64,000 bases of DNA from Gastranaerophilus sp944325835 (GCA_963931575.1 OZ007029.1:186001-250000); one strand, 5' to 3'. Numbered from the stretch's first letter, positions 26,090 to 35,769 are shown. Notes: generated by a model not told the origin, from the letters alone. Program-made: numbers and translations.

Positions 26090-26833
26090 TTACATCGGAA
26101 CTGAGCGCAGCACCATGTAATACTTGTAATCACCCCAGTATAGAATTATTACTATAAAATTATCATCTAAGTCCTCCGCTTCCAGATATGTCTTTGGCAT
26201 TTCCGGACGCTGCGAGGACTTAAATTTTCCTACAAATTTTAACAAACGCAGGTGCTGGCGTTGCGACCAGGTGGTTTTTTCTTCCGGCAGGTGGTCTTTA
26301 TAAAAGTCCATAGGTACAATCTTTTTATCATAAATCGGCACAATGTATTTCACCTTTCCGGCTTCTTTGAAAAGCATATACCAGTTGCCGGCATGTTCGC
26401 GCGGGGTGAGTAAGTAGTATCCCGGCTGAATTGTTATGGTTTTGAAGTATAGCGGTGCGGTCAATCGAAAAAGAGAATATGGCGACCACGCAGCGTTTTG
26501 GGTGTCAACGTATTCATCCGGATCAAGGTCGTGAACATATCTGAAATCCGGAACGTCAAGGCTCCGGTATATTTCAGGAATGTCAGAATCTTCAATATCT
26601 TTGTATTCACTATCTTGTGCGGTGTTGTCCTGTGGAATTTCGGCCGGCTCTGCGGAACTTTCTGTGGCTGTAGTATCTTCCGGTAATGCTTCCTCCGGCT
26701 GTGCAGGTGAAGTCGCCGGTTGTTCGTCCTGATTCGCCGGTACTGTTTGCGGCGGTTCGCCTACCCGTTCATCACATAAACCGGCTGTACCCAATATTAT
26801 TCCCGTTAACACTAACAAAAATATTCGCTTCAT
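26090..26833 (-). CDS. Secreted protein of unknown function, Pro/Glu-rich linker
   Basis: This 247-residue protein has a signal peptide (MKRIFLLVLTGIILGTAGLC), ending in a cysteine that could be lipidated, although the lipobox is weak. A disordered acidic Pro/Glu/Thr linker covers residues about 25-85, followed by a beta-rich domain with several Tyr/Trp (WYMLFKEAGKVKYIVPIY). I know no family. It is convergent with pilin cassette 1, with only six bases between the stops and no clear terminator. An envelope or periplasmic role is likely. It is probably transcribed separately from maf, 30 bases upstream. Confidence 0.7.
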   Translation of the reverse strand: MKRIFLLVLTGIILGTAGLCDERVGEPPQTVPANQDEQPATSPAQPEEALPEDTTATESSAEPAEIPQDNTAQDSEYKDIEDSDIPEIYRSLDVPDFRYVHDLDPDEYVDTQNAAWSPYSLFRLTAPLYFKTITIQPGYYLLTPREHAGNWYMLFKEAGKVKYIVPIYDKKIVPMDFYKDHLPEEKTTWSQRQHLRLLKFVGKFKSSQRPEMPKTYLEAEDLDDNFIVIILYWGDYKYYMVLRSVPM

Positions 26834-26863
26834 AAATCTATTTTAATATTTTTTCTTTAAAAA

Positions 26864-27430
26864 TCAAGCGTTAAGCTCTTTAAACGCTGCATCAAGCGCT
26901 TTCGGGCAAATTCCGATAATATTTTCAAGACTTCCGCTGTAGGATTTTACGTACCCCTGAGGCAGCTCCTGAATACCGTAAGCCCCGGCTTTATCCAGCG
27001 GTTTAAAATTATCTACGTAATAGTCAATCATTTCATCGGTAAGATAATTAAAAACTACGTGTGACGTGGTCGATTTTATTACACTTTTCCCGCTTTTGGT
27101 ATTAATTAGGGCAATACTTGTTACTACCTGATGTTCGCGGCCGGAAAGCTGTTTTAACATCCTTTTGGCATCCTGTGAGTCCTTTGGCTTCTCAAGAATT
27201 TTTCCGTCCAGTACGACAACGGTATCGGCACCTATAATGGTACAATCTCCTTCTACAAGCGGAACAACAGCCTTCGCCTTATTATATGCCAGGTTCTCCA
27301 CGTAACCATAAGAAAAAGCCGTCGTCGTATGTACTTCCTCATACGGGGACGGCATAATTTCAAATATATATTTGTCTTTTAGTATTTCTGCCCTTCTCGG
27401 TGAAGATGAGGCAAGAATATTTTTTCCCAT
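26864..27430 (-). CDS. maf: Maf-family nucleotide pyrophosphatase
   Basis: Maf hydrolyses non-canonical nucleoside triphosphates. The N-terminal ILASSSPRRAEIL, the GADTVVVLDG segment and the C-terminal ELPQGYVKSYSGSLENIIG are the family signatures. I start at ATG 27430 (MGKNILASS), because AAGGAG lies six bases before it; a GTG in frame at 27448 would put that site inside the gene. With that start it has 188 residues. It precedes the secreted protein on the same strand by 30 bases. Confidence 0.92.
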   Translation of the reverse strand: MGKNILASSSPRRAEILKDKYIFEIMPSPYEEVHTTTAFSYGYVENLAYNKAKAVVPLVEGDCTIIGADTVVVLDGKILEKPKDSQDAKRMLKQLSGREHQVVTSIALINTKSGKSVIKSTTSHVVFNYLTDEMIDYYVDNFKPLDKAGAYGIQELPQGYVKSYSGSLENIIGICPKALDAAFKELNA

Positions 27431-27524
27431 TATTTGCTCCTTTTTCACAATTATAGCAAAAAAGAAACATTAAAAGTGGGTTGCATCAAAATATAACGGT
27501 TTGGCGATTCGCGCCTTATTCGCT

Positions 27525-27761
27525 CTAGTATCTTGATGTTTTAGTATATCTTGCTGCTTTTGCATTGATTGCATAGCAGGCAATGTTTAAACGTTGTTTA
27601 ATAGCAATCATGTTACGGTACATTTCGGCTTGATCTTTCATTGCTTCAAGCATTTTTTCAGGTTCTACCAATGATTCCAAATTATCATGATTGTCTACTT
27701 TCTCATCTGCGTATTTTTTTACTAACAACTGATCAATGTAGTCTTCTGCGCCTATTGCCAT
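27525..27761 (-). CDS. Small helical protein of unknown function
   Basis: This 78-residue protein (MAIGAEDYIDQLLVKK...) is charged and helical, with no signal peptide or membrane segment. GGAGGC precedes the ATG with normal spacing, and the gene is isolated, 95 bases upstream of maf. I do not recognise it. Its clear ribosome site and codon pattern support a real gene. Confidence 0.65.
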   Translation of the reverse strand: MAIGAEDYIDQLLVKKYADEKVDNHDNLESLVEPEKMLEAMKDQAEMYRNMIAIKQRLNIACYAINAKAARYTKTSRY

Positions 27762-27969
27762 ATTAAAGCCTCCGAGAGTTTAGTGTGTGAATTCCTTATA
27801 AAATAAATATCCTATTTTATTCCTATGTATATATAAAGTATTTCTCTTTTCGAGAATTGCCTTTTTGGGAAAATGAAATTTACAAAACTTAATATATACG
27901 CAGTATGGCGCAATTATATCTTGAAAAAATACTTTATATCATTAAGGATTTAATTAAGGAGTAACGACC

Positions 27970-28173
27970 ATGGGGAAAAAATTAATCAGAAAAATCAGGG
28001 ACAATTGTGCAATTTTGTGCGTCAAGAGTATTGAAGGCTTGAAAAATGGATTATTAATGCGTAACTTTATGCGCGGCGCGATTGATGATTCAATGTGGGT
28101 AAGCGGCAGCGGTGTAATTTTTACAAAGCACCGCGGAAATACCGAGCCGATTGACCTTGGTTTAGGAATTTAA
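27970..28173 (+). CDS. Small protein of unknown function
   Basis: This 67-residue protein begins MGKKLIRKIRDNCAILCVKS and has a basic N-terminus. GGAG at normal distance (AAGGAGTAACGACC) precedes the ATG. A hairpin (GGGGGC/GCCCCC, 28189-28207) follows. It sits just upstream of pilin cassette 2 but with its own terminator, so it is probably a separate gene. No family is recognised. Confidence 0.65.
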   Translation: MGKKLIRKIRDNCAILCVKSIEGLKNGLLMRNFMRGAIDDSMWVSGSGVIFTKHRGNTEPIDLGLGI

Positions 28174-28188
28174 TTAATAAGATTTTAT

Positions 28189-28207
28189 GGGGGGCGTAAG
28201 CCCCCTT
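28189..28207 (+). terminator. Terminator after the 67-residue gene
   Basis: Six-base G/C stem with loop GTAA, followed by two T. It stands 16 bases after the stop and before the cassette 2 promoter. Confidence 0.55.
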
Positions 28208-28246
28208 GATGTTGAATGGTATCTGGAGTTGGAACTGCACGTGGTC

Positions 28247-28275
28247 TTGACTAAATAGAAAACATGGTACATAAT
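28247..28275 (+). promoter_or_regulatory. Promoter of pilin cassette 2
   Basis: TTGACT at 28247-28252 and CATAAT at 28270-28275 with 17 bases between. The leader is short (66 bases to ATG) and contains a GCCGCTGAGCGGC palindrome instead of the AAGGCAATAAG blocks. Confidence 0.8.
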
Positions 28276-28340
28276 GAAAGAGTGCCGCTGAGCGGCATCC
28301 ATAATAAGACAATGGCAAAATGCCAAGAAAGGATGGAAAA

Positions 28341-29602
28341 ATGGAAAAACGTAAGAGTGTAACAATTTGCACGGGGGGGGGGGGGGGCCGGCTGAGCCGA
28401 CCGCTGAGCGGTACCCACGACTGAACCCGAGCGACTGGACAAAGAAATCCCCATATTGTCATCCTGAACTGCGCGAGCGAGCAGAGGCACAAAGCGAAAA
28501 CCACGCTTTTCGCGGTGCCGTTTTGCGCGAGTCGAGCAAGACAGATTCAGGATCTGACCAGTGTTGCGAACTACCGGTGTCGCTGGCCAGATCCCGAAAT
28601 AAATTCGGGATGACATTACAGAAAATAACCATGTCTTGTGGTTTTACAATGGCAGAAATCCTGTTATCCCTCACGATAATCGGCGTTGTGGCGGCGATAA
28701 CGCTACCAAGTTTAACCGGAAATATTAACGAGCGGACGTGGAACACTCAGCGAAAAGCGCTTTATGCACGACTTTCACAGGCAATATCTCTAATGCCTGC
28801 TCTGAACGGTTACGGAACATTAAAAGAGGAAAGTTCTGCCGGTGCGAGTGATGCAGTGGATACTGTTGCAGAAACTTTTTTAACGGCAGGACTTTCAAAA
28901 GTTCTTAAAATAAATAACATCTGCGATAATGAACATCTACCTGATTGCGGTCTGTCGTCCAGAATTACAAATCTTGCGGCAAGTCAGATTGATTTACCGT
29001 TGAAGTTGTCTGATTTGAATCCGCTTAATATATATGTATCTCAATCGTGGAGTGCAACGACATCGCATGGTGCCGGCTCTAGATATTATTCTATGATGGA
29101 TGCAAAAGCCGCTGCATTTGAAACCGCTAATGGTGAAAGTGTTGTCGCTTATTACAATTCGTCTTGCGCGCCTTCAATGTCCGAGAGTGCAGGTATTTAT
29201 GCCGCAGCTAAGATTTGTGTAAGTTTTCTTTATGACCTGAACGGGAACAAAGGCCCGAATACTGTTGGTAAAGATCTCGGTTTGATCACGGTATATTATC
29301 CTTCCGATAGTCTGGTTGTTGCTCCGGTGCCTTATTCACGCGATGCAGGAGTGTTAGTTTCAGATTCCGGTGTTAATAGCATTTGTAAATCTCTGGATGA
29401 AGATTACCGGCTGCCTACTATCGAAGAATTGGGGGCGCTTTCCTTTAACTCTGAACTTATAGGAAATTTAGATGCTGAGCGTTATGCCTCATCCACTTTC
29501 CTATCTTCTTCCAAAAAATGGTATTTACATGCCGACTCAGGAATATTGAATGTAGATGACAGATTTTCTACGACTTCGGACATCAGATGTGTTAAAAGAT
29601 AA
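28341..29602 (+). CDS. G-tract pilin-like protein 2 (phase OFF, tract frameshifted)
   Basis: Leader ATG 28341 follows AAAGGAT. Its frame reads MEKRKSVTICT into 15 G and stops at 28422-28424. The pilin frame is open from just before the tract (TTG 28367) to 29602. The two differ by 26 bases, so 13 or 16 G would join them. The pilin domain has the same FTMAEILLSLTIIGVVAAI start (near codon 92 of the open frame) and shared 100-residue block. The tip reads YRLPTIEELGALSF and IRCVKR, close to DUF1566. An internal ATG near 28609 (MTLQKITMSCG before Phe) would give an ordinary prepilin, so OFF may be incomplete. Confidence 0.8.
28373..28387 (+). repeat. Poly-G tract, 15 G (cassette 2, out of frame)
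   Basis: Fifteen consecutive G after the leader codons. 13 or 16 G would put the leader in frame with the pilin. Confidence 0.95.
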
Positions 29603-29630
29603 GAAACAGCCGAAAGGCTGTTTCTTTAAT
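29601..29630 (+). terminator. Terminator of pilin cassette 2
   Basis: The 11-base stem AAGAAACAGCC/GGCTGTTTCTT with loop GAAA overlaps the stop codon and is followed by TTAATT. Confidence 0.8.
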
Positions 29631-29864
29631 TAAGTTATGTTAATTTTATATATAATAAAGCTTGCACAAGTGTGAAAAAAGTTTTATACTACAATTGTAA
29701 TATGTGTAAAAGGGTTTATTGAATTGTGCCAAGTGCCATTCAAATAGAGTATTGTTTTGTAATGCTGATTTTTATAAAATAGTTTTAAGTAATGTTAAAT
29801 TACCGGAGAAATTAAGCAATAAATTTGCTTGAGTGTTTTTAGTGAAAAGTGTGGTAGGTGAATC

Positions 29865-31838
29865 TTGACTAAAGAAGCAGTTGAAACGCAACAAAAACTG
29901 AATAAGGCGAAGAAGCGTGTTGAGAAACAGGCTACCAACCCTATTTCCGGTTTATCCAAAGCGCCGGAATTGAAGGTTACAAAGAGTGCCTCGAACGTAT
30001 TATCAATAGAGTCGCAGGCGCCGAAAATTCAGGAGCCGGAAAACAAACAGCAGCGTAACGCGGAAATGGCACCCGGCTTAATTGCTACTATAAACACTTT
30101 TAACGCGAATAAATCACACAACCGTCTTTATAGCGGCTATGCAAGCAATCCTATTGCCGGAAAGGCTGTCGTAAACGGAAACGAACTGGCTAATGCGGTT
30201 TGTTCGGCACTGAAAAACAGAACGGATATTTCAGAACTTTTTGTCGCTATTCATAACACCTGCTGCGAAAAACTTAACAGTATTTATACAGGTTTCGGGC
30301 TTTATCACGAAACCTCCAGATGCATAGATTTTAAACTTTTTTCTAAAATCGGCGGAACATATTCCTCAAAAATCTTCCAGTCTGACAGCGAAAACCCTAT
30401 TATGGAATGTTTTACCACACAAAAACCAGTCATTCTGAAAGATAATAAGTTCTTAAATATTCCGTACCTGAAAAATTCAGAAACGATAATTCTGCCGCTG
30501 ATGTCGATTGATAAATGCCTTGGCATAATGCTTTTAGGCAGAAATGACCTTGTGAACAATCTGGAGCTTCTGGGCTTTATTGCAAACTATTGCGGTCTGT
30601 TTATTCATAATTTTGAACTTATTGAACGAACCGCAAAATACGCAAATACAGACACTTTGACCGGCATGTACACCCACCGAGGATTTCAGGAAGTGCTCTC
30701 TGCCGAACTTGAAAAAGCTAAAACAAATAAAACACCGCTTTCGATTGTTATGTTTGACGTTAATAACATTTCAAAAATTAACAGAGAACTCGGGCATGCC
30801 AAAGGTGATGAGGTTATTAAGGTTCTGGCGGAAAAGATTAAACAGAGTGCAAGAAATTCCGATATTGCAGGACGCTACGGCGGCGATGAGATTGCTTTGA
30901 TTTTACCTAACACAAACACCGCTGATGCAAAATATCTTGCAGAATACATAACTTACTGCCTGTCTTGCTGCTTTATTGATGATGTAGGGCCGGTTAAGGT
31001 TGCGGTTGGTATTTCTACATATCCTGATTGTTCGGAAAATCAGGAAAAATTGCTGATACTTGCAGAACAGGCAATGATTATTTCGCAGGCAAAGGGCTAC
31101 AAAGAGGGTATGTCTGCGATTATAAGCTCTTCGGACTTCAATTTCTGGGATGATGAGGCGCTCAGTTCATTCGCGCAGGTTATCTCCAAGCGCCACTCGC
31201 AATTGGGAATTAATTATGAAGAAGAACTTGTACAGAAATTCAATACTTCAGAAGTCAAATCGCACAATCACCTTGTAGAAATGGTTACGTCATTAACCGC
31301 TGCAATTGATGCGAAGGATCCATATACAAAAGGTCACTCAACTTCTGTGTCAAGGTATTCAGAGGCGCTTGCACGTGCAATAAATCTTCCTGAAGAAGAG
31401 GTTCAACGAATTGCACTCGGGGCACAGCTTCACGATGTCGGCAAAATCGGTATCCCTGAAAATGTCTTGAGAAAAACTGATAAACTTTCGGATGAAGAAT
31501 GGGAAATTATGAAACAGCACCCGACGATTGGGGCAGAAAAGGTTCTTGAACCAAATCCTGGTTTAAGAGATTTGATTCCGATGGTAAAATATCACCATGA
31601 AAAAATCGACGGAACAGGCTATCCTATGGGCTTGAAGGGGGATGAAATTCCGCTTGAAGCAAGGATAATCTCCGTTGCGGATGCGTATCACGCACTTGTA
31701 AGTGACAGACCGTACCGTAAGGGCATGCCGCTGGAAAAGGCGTGTGCGATTTTGAAAGACGGCGCGGGCAAACACTGGGATGCGAATCTCGTAAGACATT
31801 TTATCGCGATTGCACCGTCACTTTCTACAAGTGTGTAA
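29865..31838 (+). CDS. GAF-GGDEF-HD-GYP cyclic-di-GMP signalling protein
   Basis: This 657-residue protein has a disordered N-terminus (to about 90), a GAF-like sensor (about 105-270), a GGDEF-type domain (about 265-425) with RYGGDEI near 338, and an HD-GYP phosphodiesterase (about 470-650). The last has an intact LHDVGKIG near 522 and HHEKIDGTGYP near 577. GGDEI differs from GGDEF only in the last residue, so the synthase may be active or degenerate. HD-GYP breaks cyclic-di-GMP down to pGpG or GMP. The start is TTG 29865 with AGGTGA before it. It stands alone, beginning 260 bases after pilin cassette 2. A control of pili or surface behaviour is an inference. Confidence 0.92.
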   Translation: MTKEAVETQQKLNKAKKRVEKQATNPISGLSKAPELKVTKSASNVLSIESQAPKIQEPENKQQRNAEMAPGLIATINTFNANKSHNRLYSGYASNPIAGKAVVNGNELANAVCSALKNRTDISELFVAIHNTCCEKLNSIYTGFGLYHETSRCIDFKLFSKIGGTYSSKIFQSDSENPIMECFTTQKPVILKDNKFLNIPYLKNSETIILPLMSIDKCLGIMLLGRNDLVNNLELLGFIANYCGLFIHNFELIERTAKYANTDTLTGMYTHRGFQEVLSAELEKAKTNKTPLSIVMFDVNNISKINRELGHAKGDEVIKVLAEKIKQSARNSDIAGRYGGDEIALILPNTNTADAKYLAEYITYCLSCCFIDDVGPVKVAVGISTYPDCSENQEKLLILAEQAMIISQAKGYKEGMSAIISSSDFNFWDDEALSSFAQVISKRHSQLGINYEEELVQKFNTSEVKSHNHLVEMVTSLTAAIDAKDPYTKGHSTSVSRYSEALARAINLPEEEVQRIALGAQLHDVGKIGIPENVLRKTDKLSDEEWEIMKQHPTIGAEKVLEPNPGLRDLIPMVKYHHEKIDGTGYPMGLKGDEIPLEARIISVADAYHALVSDRPYRKGMPLEKACAILKDGAGKHWDANLVRHFIAIAPSLSTSV

Positions 31839-31840
31839 TA

Positions 31841-32155
31841 TTATTTGTTAAAAGTTTTGATAATTTCAATCAATTGTTTTTGTTGCGCGGGCGTCAGAGT
31901 CTTGGCTATTAGCATAATATTTGTTAAATTTTCATTTTCAGTTTCGTCACCCCGAAATAATTCTTCCGGTTCAATATTTAGAGCTTTGCATATATTTTTC
32001 AATGTTGGATATTTAATAAAGGTTTTGCCTGTTTCTAATGTAGAAATAGTGTTTGTAGATACATTTAACTTCTCAGCGAATTTTTCTTGGCTTAATCCGT
32101 AAGCCTTTCTTAATGTTTTTATCCTAGAACCAAATCTTTTTAAAAATTTATCCAT
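31841..32155 (-). CDS. XRE-family HTH regulator
   Basis: This 104-residue protein has a classic lambda-repressor-type helix-turn-helix in residues 8-65 (IKTLRKAYGLSQEKFAEKLN, NTISTLETGKTFI) followed by a helical tail, and ends LIEIIKTFNK. I start at ATG 32155 (MDKF). It is divergent from the HAD-like gene, and a 9-base inverted repeat lies between them (see 32214-32261). It stands tail to tail with the GGDEF protein. Targets are unknown, most likely its own promoter and the HAD gene. Confidence 0.88.
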   Translation of the reverse strand: MDKFLKRFGSRIKTLRKAYGLSQEKFAEKLNVSTNTISTLETGKTFIKYPTLKNICKALNIEPEELFRGDETENENLTNIMLIAKTLTPAQQKQLIEIIKTFNK

Positions 32156-32213
32156 AATCAAAGAATATACGATTTTTCATTTACCTTCTATAGGAAAATC
32201 TGGTAGATAACAA

Positions 32214-32261
32214 CAAGTTGTACTTGTAGAAATAAAAGACTTTATGTTAAACTACAACTTG
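32214..32261. promoter_or_regulatory. Probable operator of the XRE regulator
   Basis: CAAGTTGTA at 32214-32222 is repeated inverted as TACAACTTG at 32253-32261, and the first copy also forms CAAGT-N3-ACTTG. It lies in the divergent space between the XRE gene and the HAD gene and fits two bound dimers. Confidence 0.5.
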
Positions 32262-32284
32262 AAGTCATGGAGGGGTTAAAAGTT

Positions 32285-32629
32285 ATGGCAGGAAAATCAA
32301 ATATTCTGGTTGATCTTGACGGTGTTTTGAATACTTATACCGGCGGGTTTGACGAGAATTATATCCCACCGGTGAAGAGCGGTGCCGCGGAATTTTTGAC
32401 GGCTTTGTCAGAAAAGTATATTGTAAAAATTTTTACGACACGCAATAGACTTTTAGCTTCTAAATGGCTTATTGAAAACGGATTAGATAAGTATGTGGCA
32501 GATGTGACAAATATTAAGGAACCGGCAATATTACATATTGATGACAGGGCTTTGACTTTTCAAGGTGACTTTGACGAAACTCTCAGGAAAATTAAGGCTT
32601 TTAAGGTCTGGTATTCAACCCTCCCATAG
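32285..32629 (+). CDS. HAD-like hydrolase (5'-nucleotidase type)
   Basis: This 114-residue protein starts MAGKSNILVDLDGVLNTYTGG, the DxDGVLN nucleophile motif of the HAD superfamily, and has IFTTRNR as motif II and LHIDDRAL as the acidic motif IV. Small HAD enzymes of this kind dephosphorylate nucleotides or sugars. I take ATG 32285, which GGAGGGG precedes; an ATG at 32267 lies within that site. It is divergent from the XRE regulator. The family's motif III Lys is not clear. Confidence 0.8.
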   Translation: MAGKSNILVDLDGVLNTYTGGFDENYIPPVKSGAAEFLTALSEKYIVKIFTTRNRLLASKWLIENGLDKYVADVTNIKEPAILHIDDRALTFQGDFDETLRKIKAFKVWYSTLP

Positions 32630-32646
32630 TCCCAAACGACCCCCGT

Positions 32647-35600
32647 TTACCCCTCTTTTAACACTCTGTCGAGGCAGGCGTCTTTTGAATAATGCCATTC
32701 GCGGTAGGTTATTCTGCGCACTGTGAATCCGCACCGTTCCAGTATTGCCTGTTTTTTCATGTTGCTGATACGGGATTTCTGGTTGTCCTCAACGCCGTCG
32801 ACTTCTATAATCAATTTGTTATCTACAACCAGATCCGCGCTAAGACTTGCGATTTCAACACCGGTCTGAACATTATGACCCAGTGCGCGGATTTCGTTGG
32901 CAATTTCTTTTTCAAGCGGATTTTTGTAGATGTTTTCGTCAAAATCCTCGGAGTTTGAAAGTTTCAACCTATCTCGGTACTGCTGCATAAAGGAAATATA
33001 GTTTCTGAAATGACCTTCCGGCAGGCCGGATGGGTCGCGTGAAACAAAATTGATAACTTTATTTCTTCCGCGCGTAATTGCAACGTTAAAGAGGTTTGCT
33101 TTTTGCAGGAAGGTTATGCTTTGCGTGAAGCTGTTGTCCGCAAATGCCCATGAAATCAGCATTATATCGCGTTCATCTCCCTGAAAGGTGTGGGCGGTAC
33201 CGATTTCAATTTCGTGCTTTTTAATCATGTGATCGGAAAGAACTTTGGAAACAGCGACTTTCAATGCTTCCACCTGCGCGCGGAACGGGGAAATAAGCCC
33301 GATTGTGACAGGTTTATCAGGATTATTGCGCTCATCTTCGACGACTATGTCGTAAAGGCGTTTTACGACCGCTTCGACCTCCGGAAGGTTTCGGGTTGCG
33401 TCAAAGTCAACTTTTCCGTCAGGCACCTGAACGAGTTCCAGAACGGGTGTTTTTTCAAAATCTTTTCTCATAATACGGATTTTGCCGTTATAAAATTCAC
33501 GGTTTGAAAACTCAATAATCGGCGGCAGCGAGCGGAAGTGCTCGTCCAGCATAACGGAATTCATTGAGTAGTAGTCTGCAAGATCAAACATGGAATTTGT
33601 TCTGAAACGCCAGATAAGCTGGTATTTTTCAGGGATTCCGTACTGGCTGAGGAACGATTGTTCTTTGGCTTTTTCGAGGAATGACAGGTGCGGAAGCTGT
33701 TTGTCGTCGCCTACGATTACTGCACGTTTTGCGCGGAAAAGTATCGGGAAGCAGCTTGCTATATCGCATTGCGATGCTTCGTCAATTATTGCAACATCAA
33801 ACATTCCCGGCTTTAGCGGGAGTGAATCCGAAACCGCATAAGTTGTTACACACCAGCAAGGGAAAGCGTCAAGCAGCGGACGGAAATCTTCCTCTGCCAG
33901 AATTGTGTCCTGAATACGTTTTCTGTTCGCGGTTAGTGCTTTTGCGTGGATTTTCAGGCGGCGTTTTTTGTTTTCGTCGAATAAAAGCGATTTTAACGAC
34001 TCACGGCGGGTGTTTTTCAAAATGTTTACCGCAAGCGTTTTTTGTTCGGCTTTTTTCTTTTTGATATGCGCTGTTAGCTGGTGAAGGTTTCCTGTTTTTT
34101 GAATTTCGTTTTCGATTTTTCTAAGGTCATAAAGCAAAGATTCAAAATCCAGTTCTTCGTTCAAACGCGATAAATTTTCAAGAGTTACGTCAAAATGCTT
34201 TAGTTTAAGTGTCTTTTTGAGCTTCAATTCACTGAAAAAGTTGAGAATTTTTGCGATAATCCCCATTTTTTCAAGATTTTTTTCTAACGTTTTTGAGATA
34301 AGTTTGAGGGTTTCAATGTCGAGTTTTTTGAGTGAATTTTTCACGTATTGCATTTGCCCGACAACGCTTTCTTCCTCTTCGACAATGAGGTTCTGGTCGT
34401 GCCATTCGCGCTCTAACTTGATTATTTTTTCGCACTTGCCCTCAATTTCTTTGATGTAATCGAGGTGGTCTTTCATATCCTCGACCGTTGCAAAAATGCT
34501 GTCCTCTAAGTCCTCATCAAGAATTGAGTCGTCTGCAAGAAGGTTATTTAATTCTTCGCTGAGCATTCTCTGGTAATTCAGACGTCCGGCGCGGAGTGCC
34601 ATATATTTTGCCCCGAGAGCGTTAAGCCTATCGGCAACGACATCAACGGCTTTATCCATACGGGAAGCCACAAGGACAGTTTTGCCGTTTGCAACAAGGT
34701 GCGAAACAAGGTTAACAATTGTTTGTGATTTACCTGTTCCCGGAGGCCCCTGAACCGCTACGAATTTACTGTTATCAATGTTTTTTATAACCATTTCCTG
34801 AGAATCGCTTAACGATAAAGGCGTTACAGGGTAGAAGTCTGTAATATTTCTGATATCTTGAAGCGGAACGGATTTTTCTTTTGACTGCGCATATTCTTCA
34901 TTGATAATGCTCAATGCTGTTTCGCGGTAGATGCCGCTCGGCTTTTCCGCAATCTGTGTTAATTCGTGCAGAACACCAGCTGTGACTGATGGACGCTTTG
35001 TTAAAATTATCGCACTTTGATAGGTTACACAGACTTTTTCAAGCTTTACCGCGGCTTTTTGGGTGTTTTCCTCTTCTTCAATAACATCTTCAACGTTTTC
35101 GGCCGTAATTTTTTCTTCCGTATAAAACTCTTTTGCAGCTTTGGTGATATTATCTTCTTCAACGTAATCCGCGGTGTTTGATGTTATTTCAATGTCAGGA
35201 ATGAGCGATTTCAGGGTCGTGAGGAAGATATCGAGTTTTTCCTGCGTAATCGGAAGATCAGGCACAACGTTTAAAATTCCTTCTAAAAGGATATCTACTT
35301 CATCTTCATCGTCATTTTTGCGCATTAAAGCGGCAAGTGCGCCGGTGTTGAGCGAAAGCACTTCATCCATCGGAAAACAATTTATATTAACGCCGTTGCG
35401 CTCCAAACGGCACGGCATATACAAAAGCGGGGTGAGAAATTCGTTTGCCTTTTTTGATTTAGAACTTTTCCCTACTAAAAAGAGATAACCGTAGATAAGG
35501 TATTTGTCGCGTGCACCGTGTTCTGATTGAAGCATAAGTTCGGTAAGCTTCGGGTCCGCACCGTCTAGCGGTATGTATTCCTGAAAATTAGAAAATAACT

Positions 35601-35769
35601 GCTCCTCGCCTTTCAGGAAAATCCATTTGTTATCTTTATCGCCCTTAAGGTTGCGGAAAGTCGAACTTTTAACTTCTTCCCGAACGCAGTCGTGAAGATA
35701 CTGGCTTAACTTTTTTATAAAACTGTTGTTGAACGCGGAATTTATTGCTCTGGTAGCTTCTTGTAACAT
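32647..35769 (-). CDS. UPF1/DNA2-like superfamily 1 helicase with C-terminal PD-(D/E)XK-like domain
   Basis: This protein of about 1040 residues has Walker A QGPPGTGKSQTIVNL near residue 340, a conserved AIIDEASQCD near 655, SF1 motifs GDDKQLPHLSF and a C-terminal helicase half with HTFQGDERDIMLISW near 865. At the C-terminus a small nuclease-like domain (DUF559/Vsr-like) carries EKEIANEIRAL, SADLVVDNKLIIEVDG near 985-1000 and WHYSKDACLDRVL. Large DNA2-like helicase-nuclease fusions occur in both defence and repair settings, and the role here is not known. I start at ATG 35769 (MLQEATRAIN), with GGGGAGAG upstream, instead of 35826. No other defence gene adjoins it. Confidence 0.88.
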   Translation of the reverse strand: MLQEATRAINSAFNNSFIKKLSQYLHDCVREEVKSSTFRNLKGDKDNKWIFLKGEEQLFSNFQEYIPLDGADPKLTELMLQSEHGARDKYLIYGYLFLVGKSSKSKKANEFLTPLLYMPCRLERNGVNINCFPMDEVLSLNTGALAALMRKNDDEDEVDILLEGILNVVPDLPITQEKLDIFLTTLKSLIPDIEITSNTADYVEEDNITKAAKEFYTEEKITAENVEDVIEEEENTQKAAVKLEKVCVTYQSAIILTKRPSVTAGVLHELTQIAEKPSGIYRETALSIINEEYAQSKEKSVPLQDIRNITDFYPVTPLSLSDSQEMVIKNIDNSKFVAVQGPPGTGKSQTIVNLVSHLVANGKTVLVASRMDKAVDVVADRLNALGAKYMALRAGRLNYQRMLSEELNNLLADDSILDEDLEDSIFATVEDMKDHLDYIKEIEGKCEKIIKLEREWHDQNLIVEEEESVVGQMQYVKNSLKKLDIETLKLISKTLEKNLEKMGIIAKILNFFSELKLKKTLKLKHFDVTLENLSRLNEELDFESLLYDLRKIENEIQKTGNLHQLTAHIKKKKAEQKTLAVNILKNTRRESLKSLLFDENKKRRLKIHAKALTANRKRIQDTILAEEDFRPLLDAFPCWCVTTYAVSDSLPLKPGMFDVAIIDEASQCDIASCFPILFRAKRAVIVGDDKQLPHLSFLEKAKEQSFLSQYGIPEKYQLIWRFRTNSMFDLADYYSMNSVMLDEHFRSLPPIIEFSNREFYNGKIRIMRKDFEKTPVLELVQVPDGKVDFDATRNLPEVEAVVKRLYDIVVEDERNNPDKPVTIGLISPFRAQVEALKVAVSKVLSDHMIKKHEIEIGTAHTFQGDERDIMLISWAFADNSFTQSITFLQKANLFNVAITRGRNKVINFVSRDPSGLPEGHFRNYISFMQQYRDRLKLSNSEDFDENIYKNPLEKEIANEIRALGHNVQTGVEIASLSADLVVDNKLIIEVDGVEDNQKSRISNMKKQAILERCGFTVRRITYREWHYSKDACLDRVLKEG

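Noticed and set aside
28121..28616. Minus-strand frames over the cassette 2 leader
   Set aside because: They run through the G tract and promoter and have no supporting signals.
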